Both the position numbers and the translations under genes were made by a program. The notes beneath the pieces were generated by a model. It did not search any database and was not told the DNA's origin. It saw nothing but the letters and a program-made list of their open reading frames with translations. A DNA stretch of 34,132 nucleotides from Gemmatimonadota bacterium (GTDB lineage: Bacteria > Gemmatimonadota > Gemmatimonadetes > Longimicrobiales > Gaopeijiaceae), in assembly GCA_016873995.1 (NCBI GenBank), contig VGVR01000036.1, positions 1 through 34,132 on the forward strand, written 5' to 3'. This document shows, in pieces, positions 1-12,326 of the stretch. Numbering within the stretch: position 1 is the stretch's first letter; each line of letters opens with the position of its first letter.

Positions 1-63
1 GTGAGTGGAGCGCAGTGAGTTGAGCGCAGTGAGTTGAGCGCAGTGAGTTGAGCGCAGTGAGTT
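1..63. repeat. 14-bp tandem repeat, four perfect copies
   Basis: The unit GAGCGCAGTGAGTT occurs four times head to tail at 8-21, 22-35, 36-49 and 50-63. Bases 1-7 (GTGAGTG) look like the end of a fifth copy with one mismatch, so the array may continue to the left of the window. The unit length is not a multiple of three and stops occur in all forward frames, so it is not the end of a plus-strand coding region. It lies directly upstream of the ribosome binding site of the next gene, within its leader or promoter region. No function can be assigned. Confidence 0.9.
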
Positions 64-96
64 GAAGGCCGCGAGAAAGGAATCGATGCGACTTTG

Positions 97-1419
97 ATGC
101 GTAAGATCGAAGAGAGGCGTGGATCGGGCACTGTGCTCCTGCTGGCACTGGCGACCGTCACCGCGGCCGCGTGCACAGAGAAGCTGCCGTCTGGGCTGGA
201 CGATGGTCAGGTCCCGGGCTCTCCCGTGACGGTCACCCTCGAGCTCGCCTGGCCCCAGTTCGGATCCAACCTGCAGGTATATGGCGGCTACGGCAGACCG
301 AACCAGATGGGTTCGACCGTCGTGGCTCGGTCGTTCGGCGGCGTCGAGGCGCGTGCGCTGGTGAGCTTCGCCTCGTTCCCCACGAGCGCCCAGGTGCGCG
401 ACGCCTCGAACAACCTGGTCACGGACACAGCGCTGACCTTCATTGACGCGTACCTCGTGGCCCGCTTCGACACGCTCGCGAGCACCAACACGGACACGGT
501 CACGTTGGCGCTCAGCCAGACGCTCGAGTCCTGGGACGAGGCGACAGCCACCTGGACCAATGCACAGAGCGATCTCTCGGTGGTGCGTCCGTGGTCGGCA
601 CCTGGAGGAGGTGCGGTCCTGCCCATGCGTACACGCACCTGGGTGCGCGCGCAGGGCGACTCGGTGCAGTTCTTCTTCGACTCGGCCCAGATCGCGCGCT
701 GGCGCGGGGCTCCCGACTCGGTCCGGTCCGGACGCATCGATCTCCTCTCGGCTGGGCACCGCCTGTCGGTGGGGTTTGCCGCAGTGCGTCTCGTTGCGAC
801 CTCGGCGAGAGACACGGACACGACCCTGGTGTTCACGTTGGCGACTACACGGGCCACCTACATCTACGATCCTCCGGCGTCCGCGCCCTCGGATGGGTTC
901 CGCGTCGGAGGGGCTCCTGCTTGGAGGACGGTGCTGGATATCGCGCTCCCCGCCACGCTGAACGGGCCGCCGGAGCTGTGTGCGGCGGCCGGATGTCCCT
1001 TCCTGCTGGAGCCGCGCAACGTGACGTATGCCGGGCTAGGGCTTCGGACTCGCACGCCGCCGACTGCGTTCCTACCCACCGACTCGGTCACGGTCGACGT
1101 GCGCTCCGTGCTCAGCCGTCCTGCGCTGCCGAAATCGCCCCTCGGTGGCTCGGTCGTGGGGCCGACGGGCTCGACGATTCCACCCGCGCTCTTCGGGGCA
1201 GGGGCGGGAACCCGCGTCGACATCCCAATCACCGCTTTCGTGCAGGACTTCCTCAGAGGTCCTGACGAGTCCGGGCGGCCTCCTTCCAACACGCTGGCGA
1301 TCCTCTCGACACCGGAACCGTCGCAGTTCTCGTTTGCCGAGTTCTTCGGTCCCGGAGGACCAAACGCGCCCGTGCTCAAGCTGATTCTGACGGCGAGCCC
1401 TGCTCTGGAGCTACCATGA
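97..1419 (+). CDS. Secreted or lipoprotein of unknown function, DNRLRE-like region
   Basis: This encodes a 440-residue exported protein. A charged start (RKIEERR) is followed by a hydrophobic stretch ending in TAAAC at Cys26, which suggests a lipoprotein signal. The cysteine context is not a textbook lipobox, because the -3 position is Ala. The mature part is rich in Ser, Thr and Pro. Around residues 140-160 it has a W-D-E-A-x-A-T-W-T-N stretch reminiscent of DNRLRE/disaggregatase-related domains. I do not recognise the family with certainty. An in-frame TTG at 94 directly precedes the ATG at 97; the purine-rich AGAAAGGA at 74-81 would serve either, and the ATG was chosen. The stop overlaps the start of the following barrel-like gene (ATGA), so the two are probably translationally coupled and may act together at the cell surface. 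Confidence 0.7.
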   Translation: MRKIEERRGSGTVLLLALATVTAAACTEKLPSGLDDGQVPGSPVTVTLELAWPQFGSNLQVYGGYGRPNQMGSTVVARSFGGVEARALVSFASFPTSAQVRDASNNLVTDTALTFIDAYLVARFDTLASTNTDTVTLALSQTLESWDEATATWTNAQSDLSVVRPWSAPGGGAVLPMRTRTWVRAQGDSVQFFFDSAQIARWRGAPDSVRSGRIDLLSAGHRLSVGFAAVRLVATSARDTDTTLVFTLATTRATYIYDPPASAPSDGFRVGGAPAWRTVLDIALPATLNGPPELCAAAGCPFLLEPRNVTYAGLGLRTRTPPTAFLPTDSVTVDVRSVLSRPALPKSPLGGSVVGPTGSTIPPALFGAGAGTRVDIPITAFVQDFLRGPDESGRPPSNTLAILSTPEPSQFSFAEFFGPGGPNAPVLKLILTASPALELP

Positions 1420-2585
1420 GAGTGAGCATACTCGTGGCGGCTGCTTCGCTCTGGGCGGCAGCCGCGCCGCTTCAGGCGCAGTCGCTCTTCAACGCAGCGG
1501 GGATCGGGTTCCCCATGGAGGCGGTGGACGGCAGGGCTCGCGCTCTCGGCAGCTCGGGCCTCGGACTGCCGGGGACCTCGTTGCTGCCGGTCGACCCAGC
1601 CGCTTCGGCGCGACTGCTCATCCCCGGCGGACTGATGGTCGTTCAGCCGAGTTGGGTCGACCTGACCCGCGACGGCGACTCGGGCCACCGCTACTTCCGC
1701 GGGAGTCGCTTCCCCGTGTTCGCGGCCGCGTATCCGGTGCGGGGTGGCATGGCGACGGTGCACCTCACCTCGGTGCTCGACCAGGCCTACACGGGTGAGC
1801 GAATTGTGAACGTGAACCTCGGAAGCTCCACGACGCAGGCTACGGATCGATTCGAGCAGGCCGGAGCTGTCTCGTCGCTAGGTATCGGGTACTCCCGCAT
1901 GGTGGCGTCGACGATGGCGGTCGGCATATCCGCTGGCCGCTACGCCGGGTCGGTGTCGCGCACCCTGACACGCGAGTTCGGTGACTCGGCGTTGGCCAAT
2001 CAAGTGCTTCCCTATCGCGCGGGAGGCTCGTGGTCATACTCCGGCTATCAAGTGACCGTGGGCGTGTCGAGCGACGTGACCGCGTTCCTGCGACTCGCCG
2101 CGAGCGCCACGTACTCGACCGAACTCGATGCCGATCCGAGCGCCCAGACCGCAGGATCGCGCCGGTCGTTCGACATGCCTCTCCAACTCCGACTGGGCGC
2201 GAGCTCGCAGCTCGCCCCGGGCCTGACGCTCGCGGCGAGCGCATCTCGTGCGGACTGGTCAGGCACCGAGGGGGACCTCCTGAGCGGGGAGGCGGGGGCT
2301 GCTACCTCGGTGGGTTTGGGGCTCGAGCTCGCGCAGGCCCAACTCTTCGGCAGGACGACCCCTCTCCGCGCGGGATTCCGTCGCCGGACCCTGCCGTTTG
2401 CCCTCGAGGGAGGCGGTGCCAACGAGCAGACCTTCTCCGGCGGCCTCGGGATTCCGTTGAACGTGACCAGCGAGATTGTGCTGGCCTCCCTGGACCTGGG
2501 GCTGGAGAAGGGGAACCGCACCAGCGGGAGCTTCCGCGAGGACTTCTGGCGTGGGACCGTGTCGCTCCGGGTGACTGGCTTCTAG
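1416..2585 (+). CDS. Outer-membrane beta-barrel-like protein (PorV/UPF0164-like)
   Basis: A 389-residue protein with a clear N-terminal signal peptide (hydrophobic core from residue 4, likely cleavage after LQAQ near residue 22). It then shows the pattern of a beta-barrel: alternating hydrophobic and polar residues, many Gly, Ser and aromatic residues, and a C-terminal Phe in the ending RVTGF, as in BAM-inserted barrels. The early region (GRARALGSSGL... DPAA) resembles PorV/UPF0164-type proteins, in which an N-terminal motif is followed by an FadL-like barrel. This assignment is by pattern only. The ATG overlaps the upstream stop by four bases, and GGAG at 1407-1410 is a good ribosome binding site. 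It probably forms a surface pair with the upstream exported protein. Confidence 0.65.
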   Translation: MRVSILVAAASLWAAAAPLQAQSLFNAAGIGFPMEAVDGRARALGSSGLGLPGTSLLPVDPAASARLLIPGGLMVVQPSWVDLTRDGDSGHRYFRGSRFPVFAAAYPVRGGMATVHLTSVLDQAYTGERIVNVNLGSSTTQATDRFEQAGAVSSLGIGYSRMVASTMAVGISAGRYAGSVSRTLTREFGDSALANQVLPYRAGGSWSYSGYQVTVGVSSDVTAFLRLAASATYSTELDADPSAQTAGSRRSFDMPLQLRLGASSQLAPGLTLAASASRADWSGTEGDLLSGEAGAATSVGLGLELAQAQLFGRTTPLRAGFRRRTLPFALEGGGANEQTFSGGLGIPLNVTSEIVLASLDLGLEKGNRTSGSFREDFWRGTVSLRVTGF

Positions 2586-2638
2586 GGATCGCCCATTCGC
2601 GTATTGACTCGCCCCGCTCCGGGTGCGCGAATTGACGC

Positions 2639-4000
2639 ATGACGCGACCGTCCCCAACCCGACGGGCCTACGTAGAGACGTACGGCTGCCAGATGAACAT
2701 CAGCGACGGCGAGCTGATGGAGGGGATGCTCGCGGAGCAGGGCTATGAGATCGTGCGCCGGCCCGAGGACGCCGATGTCGTCCTGGTGAACACCTGCGCC
2801 ATCCGCGAGCACGCGGAGACGCGCGTGCTGGGGCGCGTATCGCAGCTGAATGGGTTGAAGCGCGAAAGGCCGGACCTGGTGATCGGCGTCACCGGCTGCA
2901 TGGCGCAGCGGCTCGGGACCACCCTGCTCGAGCAGGCGCCGTACGTCGACCTGGTGATGGGGCCCGATGGCTATCGCTCGCTCCCCGAGTCGCTCGAGCG
3001 GATCGCGGCTCGCCGCTCCACCCGCGCACGCACGCAGCTCGCAGTGCTCGAGCTTCACCCCACCGAGAACTACCAGGGCCTCGAGCAACTTCGCTCAGAG
3101 GGGCCGGTGGCTTGGGTGCCCGTGCAGCGCGGCTGCGACCACCGCTGCACCTTCTGCATAGTGCCCTACGTGCGCGGGCCCGAGAAGAACCGCGACGCCC
3201 GAGAAGTCGTGAACGAAGTCGAAGGACTCGCGGCGCGCGGTGTGAGCGAGGTCACGCTCCTCGGCCAGACGGTGAACTCCTATCGGTCGGGGGAGGTGGA
3301 CTTCCCCTCGCTCCTTCGGTGCGTCGCGCGCGTGGCGGGCGTGCGGCGCGTCCGCTTCACGTCGCCCCACCCGAACGACGTGACCCCCGAGCTCGTCGAG
3401 GTCATGGCCGAGGAGCCCGCGGTGTGCGAGCACCTGCACCTGCCGGCACAGTCCGGGAGCGACCGGACGCTCCGGCGCATGCTCCGTCGCTATACGGTGG
3501 ACGAGCTGCGCGCCAAGGTCGAGCTCGTGCGCGAGGCGATCCCCGACATCGCGATCTCCACGGACATCATCGTGGCGTTTCCGGGCGAGACCGACGCCGA
3601 GTTCCGCGACACCCTCGAGCTCATGCGCACCGTGCGTTTCGACGAGGCATACACCTACAAGTACTCCCTGCGCGAAGGGACGCCCGCTGCCAGACTGCCC
3701 GCGGAGGACTTCGTCGGCGCGGACGAAGCGCAGGCGCGCCTCGAGGAGCTCATCGAGGTGGCGCGCGGCATACAGGCGGAGATCAACGCCGCGGAAGTCG
3801 GCCGCGTCGAGGAGGTCCTGATCGAAAATCCGGGCCGCCAGGGTGGGCAGGTGCTCGGCCGCACGCGCCGCAACAAGGTGGTCGCCTTCGATGGCGACAC
3901 CGCTCGTGTCGGGGAGTACACGCGCGTCGAGCTGCGGCACACCACGGGCGCGACGTTCGTGGGTGTGGAAGTCTCGGCGACGGCGGGGGCACTCGCGTGA
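2639..4000 (+). CDS. miaB: tRNA-2-methylthio-N6-dimethylallyladenosine synthase MiaB
   Basis: Radical-SAM methylthiotransferase that adds a methylthio group to i6A37 of tRNAs reading UNN codons. The 453 residues match the family length. The N-terminal UPF0004 domain carries the three cysteines for one 4Fe-4S cluster: Cys17 in YGCQMN, Cys53 in NTCAIRE and Cys87 in VTGCMAQ. The radical-SAM motif is Cys166-x3-Cys170-x2-Cys173 (RGCDHRCTFC). The last 70 or so residues form the TRAM RNA-binding domain. The YGCQMN context and presence of all three domains favour MiaB over MtaB or RimO. The 53-base leader contains a small inverted repeat (ATTCGCG at 2595-2601, CGCGAAT at 2626-2632). The stop overlaps the GTG of the next gene, so the two are coupled. 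Confidence 0.95.
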   Translation: MTRPSPTRRAYVETYGCQMNISDGELMEGMLAEQGYEIVRRPEDADVVLVNTCAIREHAETRVLGRVSQLNGLKRERPDLVIGVTGCMAQRLGTTLLEQAPYVDLVMGPDGYRSLPESLERIAARRSTRARTQLAVLELHPTENYQGLEQLRSEGPVAWVPVQRGCDHRCTFCIVPYVRGPEKNRDAREVVNEVEGLAARGVSEVTLLGQTVNSYRSGEVDFPSLLRCVARVAGVRRVRFTSPHPNDVTPELVEVMAEEPAVCEHLHLPAQSGSDRTLRRMLRRYTVDELRAKVELVREAIPDIAISTDIIVAFPGETDAEFRDTLELMRTVRFDEAYTYKYSLREGTPAARLPAEDFVGADEAQARLEELIEVARGIQAEINAAEVGRVEEVLIENPGRQGGQVLGRTRRNKVVAFDGDTARVGEYTRVELRHTTGATFVGVEVSATAGALA

Positions 4001-4311
4001 GCAGACTGCTCGGCATCGGCGGCGTCATCGCGGCGCTCGCACTCGCCATGGGCTTCGCATCGTTGAACTCCGGTCAGCGTGTCACGCTCCGCCTGGGGTT
4101 CATCACGTTCTATGGCGTGCCGCTCACGCTGGTGGCGTTCGCCAGCTTGCTCGTAGGCATGCTCGTGATGCTCGTCGCCGGCGTGCGCTCGGACCTCAAG
4201 GTCCGGCGTATCCTGCGGGCGAGGCTCGAAGCAGAGGATCTCGAAGAACGGAATCGGTTCGTCGACCGTACGCAGCAAGACTTGTTCGTGGAGGGGAAGG
4301 AGCGAAGCTGA
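3997..4311 (+). CDS. LapA-domain (DUF1049-type) small membrane protein
   Basis: A 104-residue protein starting at a GTG that overlaps the miaB stop (GTGA), with a G-rich Shine-Dalgarno about seven bases upstream. It has two hydrophobic helices (about residues 4-20 and 35-58) separated by a short polar turn containing N-S-G-Q-x-V, followed by a charged, probably cytoplasmic tail. This two-helix plus helical-tail plan is that of the LapA/DUF1049 family. In Escherichia coli the LapA family works with LapB in controlling lipopolysaccharide synthesis; no LapB tetratricopeptide gene is present here. The exact role is therefore unknown. The tail (E-A-E-D-L-E-E-R) is likely to form a short coiled coil. 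Confidence 0.75.
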   Translation: MSRLLGIGGVIAALALAMGFASLNSGQRVTLRLGFITFYGVPLTLVAFASLLVGMLVMLVAGVRSDLKVRRILRARLEAEDLEERNRFVDRTQQDLFVEGKERS

Positions 4312-4364
4312 ACCGCGCGGCCTGCGGGAGGCGCTCGACCTAGTTGGGTCACGCGCCCCCCGTG

Positions 4365-6602
4365 ATGAGGCTGGCCCTGGCGTTCTCGCTCGGGGCAGCC
4401 TGGGTCCACGCCGGCGCACCGATCGAGCTCGCGCCGCTGGGCGCGGCGGTCTGGCTACTGGCGCCCATCCACACATCCGCGAGTCCCGCACAGCGGCTCG
4501 TTTGGGTGCTCGTCGCCACCGTCGGCCTCGGGGCGGCTCGGCTCGCCGTTCCGGGTCCGGCTTGTGCGCCCGCTCCCGAGGGCGAGCTCGTGGAGGTTCG
4601 GGGACGCTTCCTGGCGTCCCCCCGCGCGGGCTCGGGGGCGTTCGAGCGTGCCGCAGGGTGCGGTGTGGTCACGGCGGTGCTGGCGGACTCCAGCGTGCGC
4701 GCCGGTGTCGCGCTGCAGCTGCACGGGTCGTGGCGTGCCGGTGCGGGCGGGCGCCCCTGGTTCCTGGCCCAAGGAGCGGACGCGCTCCCGCCCGGGGGCG
4801 GACTCGCGGAGCTGCGGTGGGCGACGGTCGCCTGGCGCGACGCGCTGGTTGAGCGTTACGAGCGCTTGTTCGGAGAACACGCGCCGCTGGTCGCCGCGCT
4901 CGTGCTTGCGCGCACCGAGGGGCTCGACCCGGATCTGCGGGAGGCATATGCCCGCTCCGGCATCGCGCATATGCTGGCCATTTCTGGATACCACGTGGGC
5001 GTGATCGCCGGTCTGGTTCTCGGCGTGCTCCGTCTCCGGGGGTGGGGCATGGGTCGCGCCGCGCTTGGGGCTGCCGCGGTGGCGAACCTGTACGTGGGGT
5101 TCATCGGATTCCCGGATGCAGCGGCTCGCGCTGCGCTCATGGTCACGTTGGTGGCCTTCGCGCGCGCGCGGGCCAAACCTCCGGCGAAGTGGGGTGCGCT
5201 CGGCGCGGCGCTCCTCATCCTCGTCGCCCTCGACCCGAGCCGCGTCGCGTCTCCCGGCGTGCAGCTCTCCTTCGCGGGCGTCGCCGGCTTGGTGGCCTGG
5301 TGCGGGCCGCTCTGCCGGGCCCTGCAGGCGTGGTGCCGCCGGTGGCTCGGATGGTGTTGCCCGCAGGAGGTCGCCATGGCGTTGGCCTCCGGCGTGGCCG
5401 CGACGCTCGCGACCCTGCCGATCGTGGCGTGGCATTTCGAGCGCATCTCCCTGGTCGGCATCCCAGCCACGATCGCGGCCACACCGCTCGTGGCGTGGGC
5501 GCTCGTCGGCTCGATCCTCGCGCTCGGACTCGACTTCGTGTGGCACTCGCTCGCGATGTTCGTGGCTGGGGGCGTCGACGTCACGCTCACCGCGCTCGAC
5601 GTCGGCGCGACGCGCGCGGCCGCCTGGCCCTGGGCGAGTGTATGGACGACGCGGGCGTCCGTGGCCGCGGGGACGTTCGGCTTTGCTGCTGCTGCGTGGC
5701 TGGCCCGCCACCCCCGGGTCCATGGGAGCGCGCGTCGCGGGCTGGTGGTGCTGTACACGGGTGCCGCGGTGGGCTCGTGGCCCGTGCTCGTCGCCTGGCA
5801 GGGGCGTGGCACCGTCGAGGTGCTCATGATCGATGTGGGCCAAGGGGATGCCATCGCCGTGCGCTCCCCGAAAGGGCGATGGCTGCTCGTCGACGCCGGG
5901 CCGCCTTCGCGGGAAGGGTTCGAGGACGACCCGGGCGCGCCCCCCGTCGTGCGGGCGCTCGCGTCGCGCGGCGTGCGCCGCCTCGACGCGCTCGTGCTCA
6001 CGCACCCCCACCTAGACCACATCGGCGGCGCGGCAGCGGTGCTGCAGTCGTTCGAGATCGGCGCGATCTACGATCCCGGCCTGCCGGCGCCGAGTCAGGA
6101 GTACCTCGAGCTGCTCGAGCTCGCGGTCGAGCGCGGCGTGCCTTGGGGCCCCGCCCTAGCGGGCGACCACCTCGAGGTCGGTGGCTTGAGCGTCGACGTG
6201 CTGCATCCCCTGGAGGGCGCGGTCCCGGTGCCCGACGCGAACGAGACCTCCGTCGTCGTCCGCATCTCCTACGGCGACTTCGATGCTCTCCTCACAGGGG
6301 ACGCGTATCGGGACGAGGAACGCCTCGTCACCAGTTCCCTGGCGCTCGACCTCGAGGTCCTCAAGGTCGGACACCACGGCAGCGCCACCTCCACGGACTC
6401 GCTCCTGCTCGCGCGCACGCGTCCCGACGTGGCCCTGGTATCGCTCGGGCGACGCAACCGCTACGGGCACCCCTCGGCCGAGGTCATCTCGCTCCTGGAG
6501 CGGCGAGGGGTGGAGATCTGGCGCACCGACCAGCGCGGGACCGTGCGCGTGCTCGGACGGCAGGACGGCAGCTATACCGTTTCCGGGGAGGGGCGCCATT
6601 AG
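4365..6602 (+). CDS. comEC: ComEC/Rec2 DNA internalisation channel
   Basis: Inner-membrane channel that moves single-stranded DNA into the cytoplasm during natural transformation. The protein is about 745 residues, with a hydrophobic N-terminus and a soluble DUF4131-like region. A Competence domain follows with many membrane helices (roughly residues 170-440), including an H-M-L-A-I-S-G-x-H-V motif typical of the family. The C-terminus (from about 485) is a metallo-beta-lactamase-like domain with the metal motif [10 protein letters not shown] near residue 547, then LLTGDA, KVGHHGS and GHPS. All are intact, so this is the full-length form. ATG 4365 was chosen because it begins directly at the hydrophobic segment. 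In-frame GTG 4362 and TTG 4344 are alternatives, and GGGAGG at about 4326 would suit the TTG. It lies 11 bases before fbp. Confidence 0.93.
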   Translation: MRLALAFSLGAAWVHAGAPIELAPLGAAVWLLAPIHTSASPAQRLVWVLVATVGLGAARLAVPGPACAPAPEGELVEVRGRFLASPRAGSGAFERAAGCGVVTAVLADSSVRAGVALQLHGSWRAGAGGRPWFLAQGADALPPGGGLAELRWATVAWRDALVERYERLFGEHAPLVAALVLARTEGLDPDLREAYARSGIAHMLAISGYHVGVIAGLVLGVLRLRGWGMGRAALGAAAVANLYVGFIGFPDAAARAALMVTLVAFARARAKPPAKWGALGAALLILVALDPSRVASPGVQLSFAGVAGLVAWCGPLCRALQAWCRRWLGWCCPQEVAMALASGVAATLATLPIVAWHFERISLVGIPATIAATPLVAWALVGSILALGLDFVWHSLAMFVAGGVDVTLTALDVGATRAAAWPWASVWTTRASVAAGTFGFAAAAWLARHPRVHGSARRGLVVLYTGAAVGSWPVLVAWQGRGTVEVLMIDVGQGDAIAVRSPKGRWLLVDAGPPSREGFEDDPGAPPVVRALASRGVRRLDALVLTHPHLDHIGGAAAVLQSFEIGAIYDPGLPAPSQEYLELLELAVERGVPWGPALAGDHLEVGGLSVDVLHPLEGAVPVPDANETSVVVRISYGDFDALLTGDAYRDEERLVTSSLALDLEVLKVGHHGSATSTDSLLLARTRPDVALVSLGRRNRYGHPSAEVISLLERRGVEIWRTDQRGTVRVLGRQDGSYTVSGEGRH

Positions 6603-6613
6603 ATTGGTGCATC

Positions 6614-7604
<991 letters not shown>

Positions 7605-7609
<5 letters not shown>

Positions 7610-7622
7610 CGGGGGCGCTACG
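7605..7622. terminator. Possible bidirectional terminator hairpin between fbp and add
   Basis: CGTAGC (7605-7610), a six-base loop GGGGGC, then GCTACG (7617-7622) form a perfect 6-bp stem. The stop codon of fbp (TAG, 7607-7609) and that of add (minus strand TAG, 7618-7620) both lie inside the stem, so either transcript could fold it. There is no T-tract on either side, so intrinsic termination is uncertain; it may instead protect mRNA 3' ends. Confidence 0.4.
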
Positions 7623-8646
7623 ATCCCTCCACGTCCGCGTCGAACCTTTGCACCAGCGCCCGCTTCACCTCGCTCGGCGCGAACGCGCCCACGAACCCCG
7701 TGCGCGCGACGTCGACCAGTTCGGCCCAGGTGAACCCCAGCGCGTCGCGGGCATGTGCGTACTCATCGGTGAGGGTCACCCCCGACATGAGGCGATTGTC
7801 GGTGCAGAGGCTCACGCGGATGCCCTCGTCGTAGTAGCGGCGCAGGGGATGCGTCGCATACGACGACGCGGCGCGCGTCTGCACGTTGGAGGTGAGGCAC
7901 ACCTCGAGCAGGACGCCCGCGTCCCGAATTCGGGCCAGCAGTGCCGGGTCCTCACCGAGGCTCGTCCCGTGACCGATGCGCGTCGCGCCGCCGAGCTCGA
8001 GCGCCTCCCGGATCGACTCTGGGCCGTACGCTTCGCCCGCGTGAATGGTGATGGCGAGCCCACCGTCGCGAGCGGTGCGCACGGCGGCCAGATGATCGTG
8101 AACCGGGTGGCCCGCCTCCGCTCCCGCCAAGTCGAACGCGCACACGCCGCGCGCGCGGTACGCGACGGCCAGCTCCGCCATCTCAATCGAGTCGCTCGAC
8201 GACCGAGAGCGAAGCGCCGTCACGATCACGGCCGACTCGATGCCATGCACGCCCCGTGCACGCGAGAGCCCGGCGAGCGCGGCGTCGAGCACCTCGGCCG
8301 CGGTCAGCTCGCCGGACGTGCACAGCCCCGGGCAGAACCGCACCTCGAGCCAGCGCACGTGCTCCCGCGCGTGGTCCTCGGCCAGCTCGAACGCGATGCG
8401 CTCGATGGCGGTCGCATCTTGCAGGACGGCGAGCGTGAGCCGGAATGGCTCGAGGTACTCCTCCAGGTCGGCTGCGTCCCGCACCACCATGCGGTCGGCG
8501 AGTGCGGCAGCATCGCGGGCCGGCAGGGCGACGCCGCGCTCGCTTGCGAGCTCGAGTAGGGTCGACGGACGGAGGGATCCGTCGAGGTGGACGTGCAGCT
8601 CCGCCTTGGGTAGCCGGAGCAGTCGCGTGTCGGTCGCGCTCAGCAA
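7618..8646 (-). CDS. add: Adenosine deaminase
   Basis: Hydrolyses adenosine or deoxyadenosine to inosine or deoxyinosine in purine salvage. The 342-residue protein has the amidohydrolase TIM-barrel motifs in order: H-V-H with His18 and His20 (zinc), IHAGE with His202 and Glu205, RIGHG with His226, and the zinc-binding Asp283 in CTDNRLMS. The T-D-N-R-L-M-S version, instead of the more usual T-D-D-P, is what I recall from actinobacterial adenosine deaminases. A sister deaminase such as aminodeoxyfutalosine deaminase cannot be wholly excluded. The best start is TTG 8646, giving a family-length N-terminus and overlapping the end of purF by seven bases. It is the last gene of the large minus-strand purine operon and fits there functionally. 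Confidence 0.9.
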   Translation of the reverse strand: MLSATDTRLLRLPKAELHVHLDGSLRPSTLLELASERGVALPARDAAALADRMVVRDAADLEEYLEPFRLTLAVLQDATAIERIAFELAEDHAREHVRWLEVRFCPGLCTSGELTAAEVLDAALAGLSRARGVHGIESAVIVTALRSRSSSDSIEMAELAVAYRARGVCAFDLAGAEAGHPVHDHLAAVRTARDGGLAITIHAGEAYGPESIREALELGGATRIGHGTSLGEDPALLARIRDAGVLLEVCLTSNVQTRAASSYATHPLRRYYDEGIRVSLCTDNRLMSGVTLTDEYAHARDALGFTWAELVDVARTGFVGAFAPSEVKRALVQRFDADVEGS

Positions 8647-10025
8647 CGACGCGGCCCCTCGGGGGACGCGAGACCCTTCTCCACGTCGACCAGAGGAGCG
8701 GGGTACTCGCCCGAGAAGCAGGCGGTGCAGTAGGGTCCGGCCTCGGCGACCGCTTCGGTCATCCCCTCGAGCGAGAGGTAGCCGAGCGAGTCCACGCCGA
8801 GCTTGGCCTCGATCTCGGAGATCTCCAGGTCGGCGCCGATGAGCTCGCGTCGCGTCGGCATGTCGATGCCGTAGAAGCAGGGCCAGCGCACGGGCGGGCT
8901 GCCGATGCGGAAGTGCACCTCGGCGGCACCCACCGCACGCAGCATGCGCACGAGGCTCCGGCTGGTGGTGCCGCGCACGAGTGAGTCGTCGACGATCACT
9001 ACGCGCTTGCCGTCCACGACCTCCTGCACGGGGTTGTACTTCATGCGCGCGCCAAAGTCGCGGTCCTGCTGTTGGGGCTGGATGAACGTGCGGCCGACGT
9101 AGTGGTTGCGGAGGAGACCCAGCTCGAACGGAATCCCGCTCTCCTCCGAGTAGCCGAGCGCGGCAGAGTTGGCCGAGTCCGGCACGGCGATCACCGCGTC
9201 GGCATCCACCGGATGCTCGCGCGCGAGACGGCGCCCGAACGCACGCCGGGCGCGGTCTACGCTGACCCCCCAGATGTGCGAGTCCGGGCGGGCGAAGTAG
9301 ACCAGCTCGAAGATGCAGGGAGCGTGGGGTTGGGCCGGGCGGAGGGAACGGAGCCGCTCGACCCTGCCGTCCTGGATGCGCAGGACCTCCCCGGGCTCGA
9401 GGTAGCGCACGCGCTCGGCGCCGAGGATGTCGAGCGCACACGTCTCGCTCGCCACCACGTGGCCGGCACCCTTTCTGCCGAGCACCAGCGGCCGGAATCC
9501 GCGCGGGTCGCACGCCGCGTACACGGTCGAGCCCACCGACATCACCACGGAGAACGCGCCTTCCAAGTGGGAGAGCGCGTCGTCGACCTGCGCGTCCACG
9601 CCGTAGTGGCGCGACTTGGCGATGAGGTGGACGAGCGCCTCCGAGTCGGCCGACGAACGGATGATCGCACCGTCCTCGACGAGCCGCGCGCGCAGGTCCA
9701 GGTGGTTGGTCAGGTTGCCGTTGTGCGCGAGCGCGAGGTCACCGCGCGAGAACCGCGCGGTGAGCGGCTGCACGTTGGCCAGGTCGTTTCCGCCCGCCGT
9801 GGAGTAGCGCACGTGACCGACCGCCACGTTGCCTCTCAGGTTGCTCAGTGTCTCGGCGTTGAAGACCTCGGAGACGAGGCCGCGCCCCTTGTGAGAGCGC
9901 GACGTGGTGCCGTCGAACGCCACGATGCCCGCGGCCTCCTGGCCCCGGTGCTGGAGGGCGTACATGGCCAGGTAGGCCTGCTCGGCCGCGTTCTCGATTC
10001 CGCTGATCCCGACGATTCCGCACAT
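8640..10025 (-). CDS. purF: Amidophosphoribosyltransferase PurF
   Basis: Catalyses the first committed step of purine synthesis, making 5-phosphoribosylamine from PRPP and glutamine. The 461-residue protein begins M-C-G-I-V-G, so the glutaminase nucleophile Cys2 is exposed simply by Met removal, without the longer propeptide seen in Bacillus. The N-terminal class II glutamine amidotransferase domain spans about 1-230. The PRTase domain has the PRPP loop VVIVDDSLVRGTTS at about residues 341-354. A C-terminal YCTACFSGEYP near residue 432, with two Cys spaced by two residues, matches the iron-sulfur ligands of the Bacillus-type enzyme, so a 4Fe-4S cluster is likely. It follows purL by three bases and overlaps add. 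Confidence 0.96.
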   Translation of the reverse strand: MCGIVGISGIENAAEQAYLAMYALQHRGQEAAGIVAFDGTTSRSHKGRGLVSEVFNAETLSNLRGNVAVGHVRYSTAGGNDLANVQPLTARFSRGDLALAHNGNLTNHLDLRARLVEDGAIIRSSADSEALVHLIAKSRHYGVDAQVDDALSHLEGAFSVVMSVGSTVYAACDPRGFRPLVLGRKGAGHVVASETCALDILGAERVRYLEPGEVLRIQDGRVERLRSLRPAQPHAPCIFELVYFARPDSHIWGVSVDRARRAFGRRLAREHPVDADAVIAVPDSANSAALGYSEESGIPFELGLLRNHYVGRTFIQPQQQDRDFGARMKYNPVQEVVDGKRVVIVDDSLVRGTTSRSLVRMLRAVGAAEVHFRIGSPPVRWPCFYGIDMPTRRELIGADLEISEIEAKLGVDSLGYLSLEGMTEAVAEAGPYCTACFSGEYPAPLVDVEKGLASPEGPRRC

Positions 10026-10028
10026 GGC

Positions 10029-12322
<2,294 letters not shown>

Positions 12323-12326
<4 letters not shown>

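Noticed and set aside
8..63. The 14-bp array as a CRISPR or iteron origin
   Set aside because: There are no spacers between units, the unit is too short for CRISPR, and no replication gene is nearby.
2595..2632. A miaB promoter (TTGACT at 2604-2609) within the inverted repeat
   Set aside because: The matching -10 at 17 bases (GCGAAT) is poor and would leave almost no leader.
3112..4311. Long plus-strand frame ending in the LapA-type protein
   Set aside because: Its first 295 codons are a shadow of miaB; only the part from GTG 3997 has a protein-like sequence.
4455..6011. A 518-codon open frame on the minus strand across comEC
   Set aside because: Arg/His/Pro-rich composition and no family pattern; comEC on the other strand is intact with all motifs.
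7618..9513. Long minus-strand frame suggesting a fusion upstream of add
   Set aside because: The N-terminal part is the out-of-frame shadow of purF. The adenosine deaminase domain begins only at about 8646.
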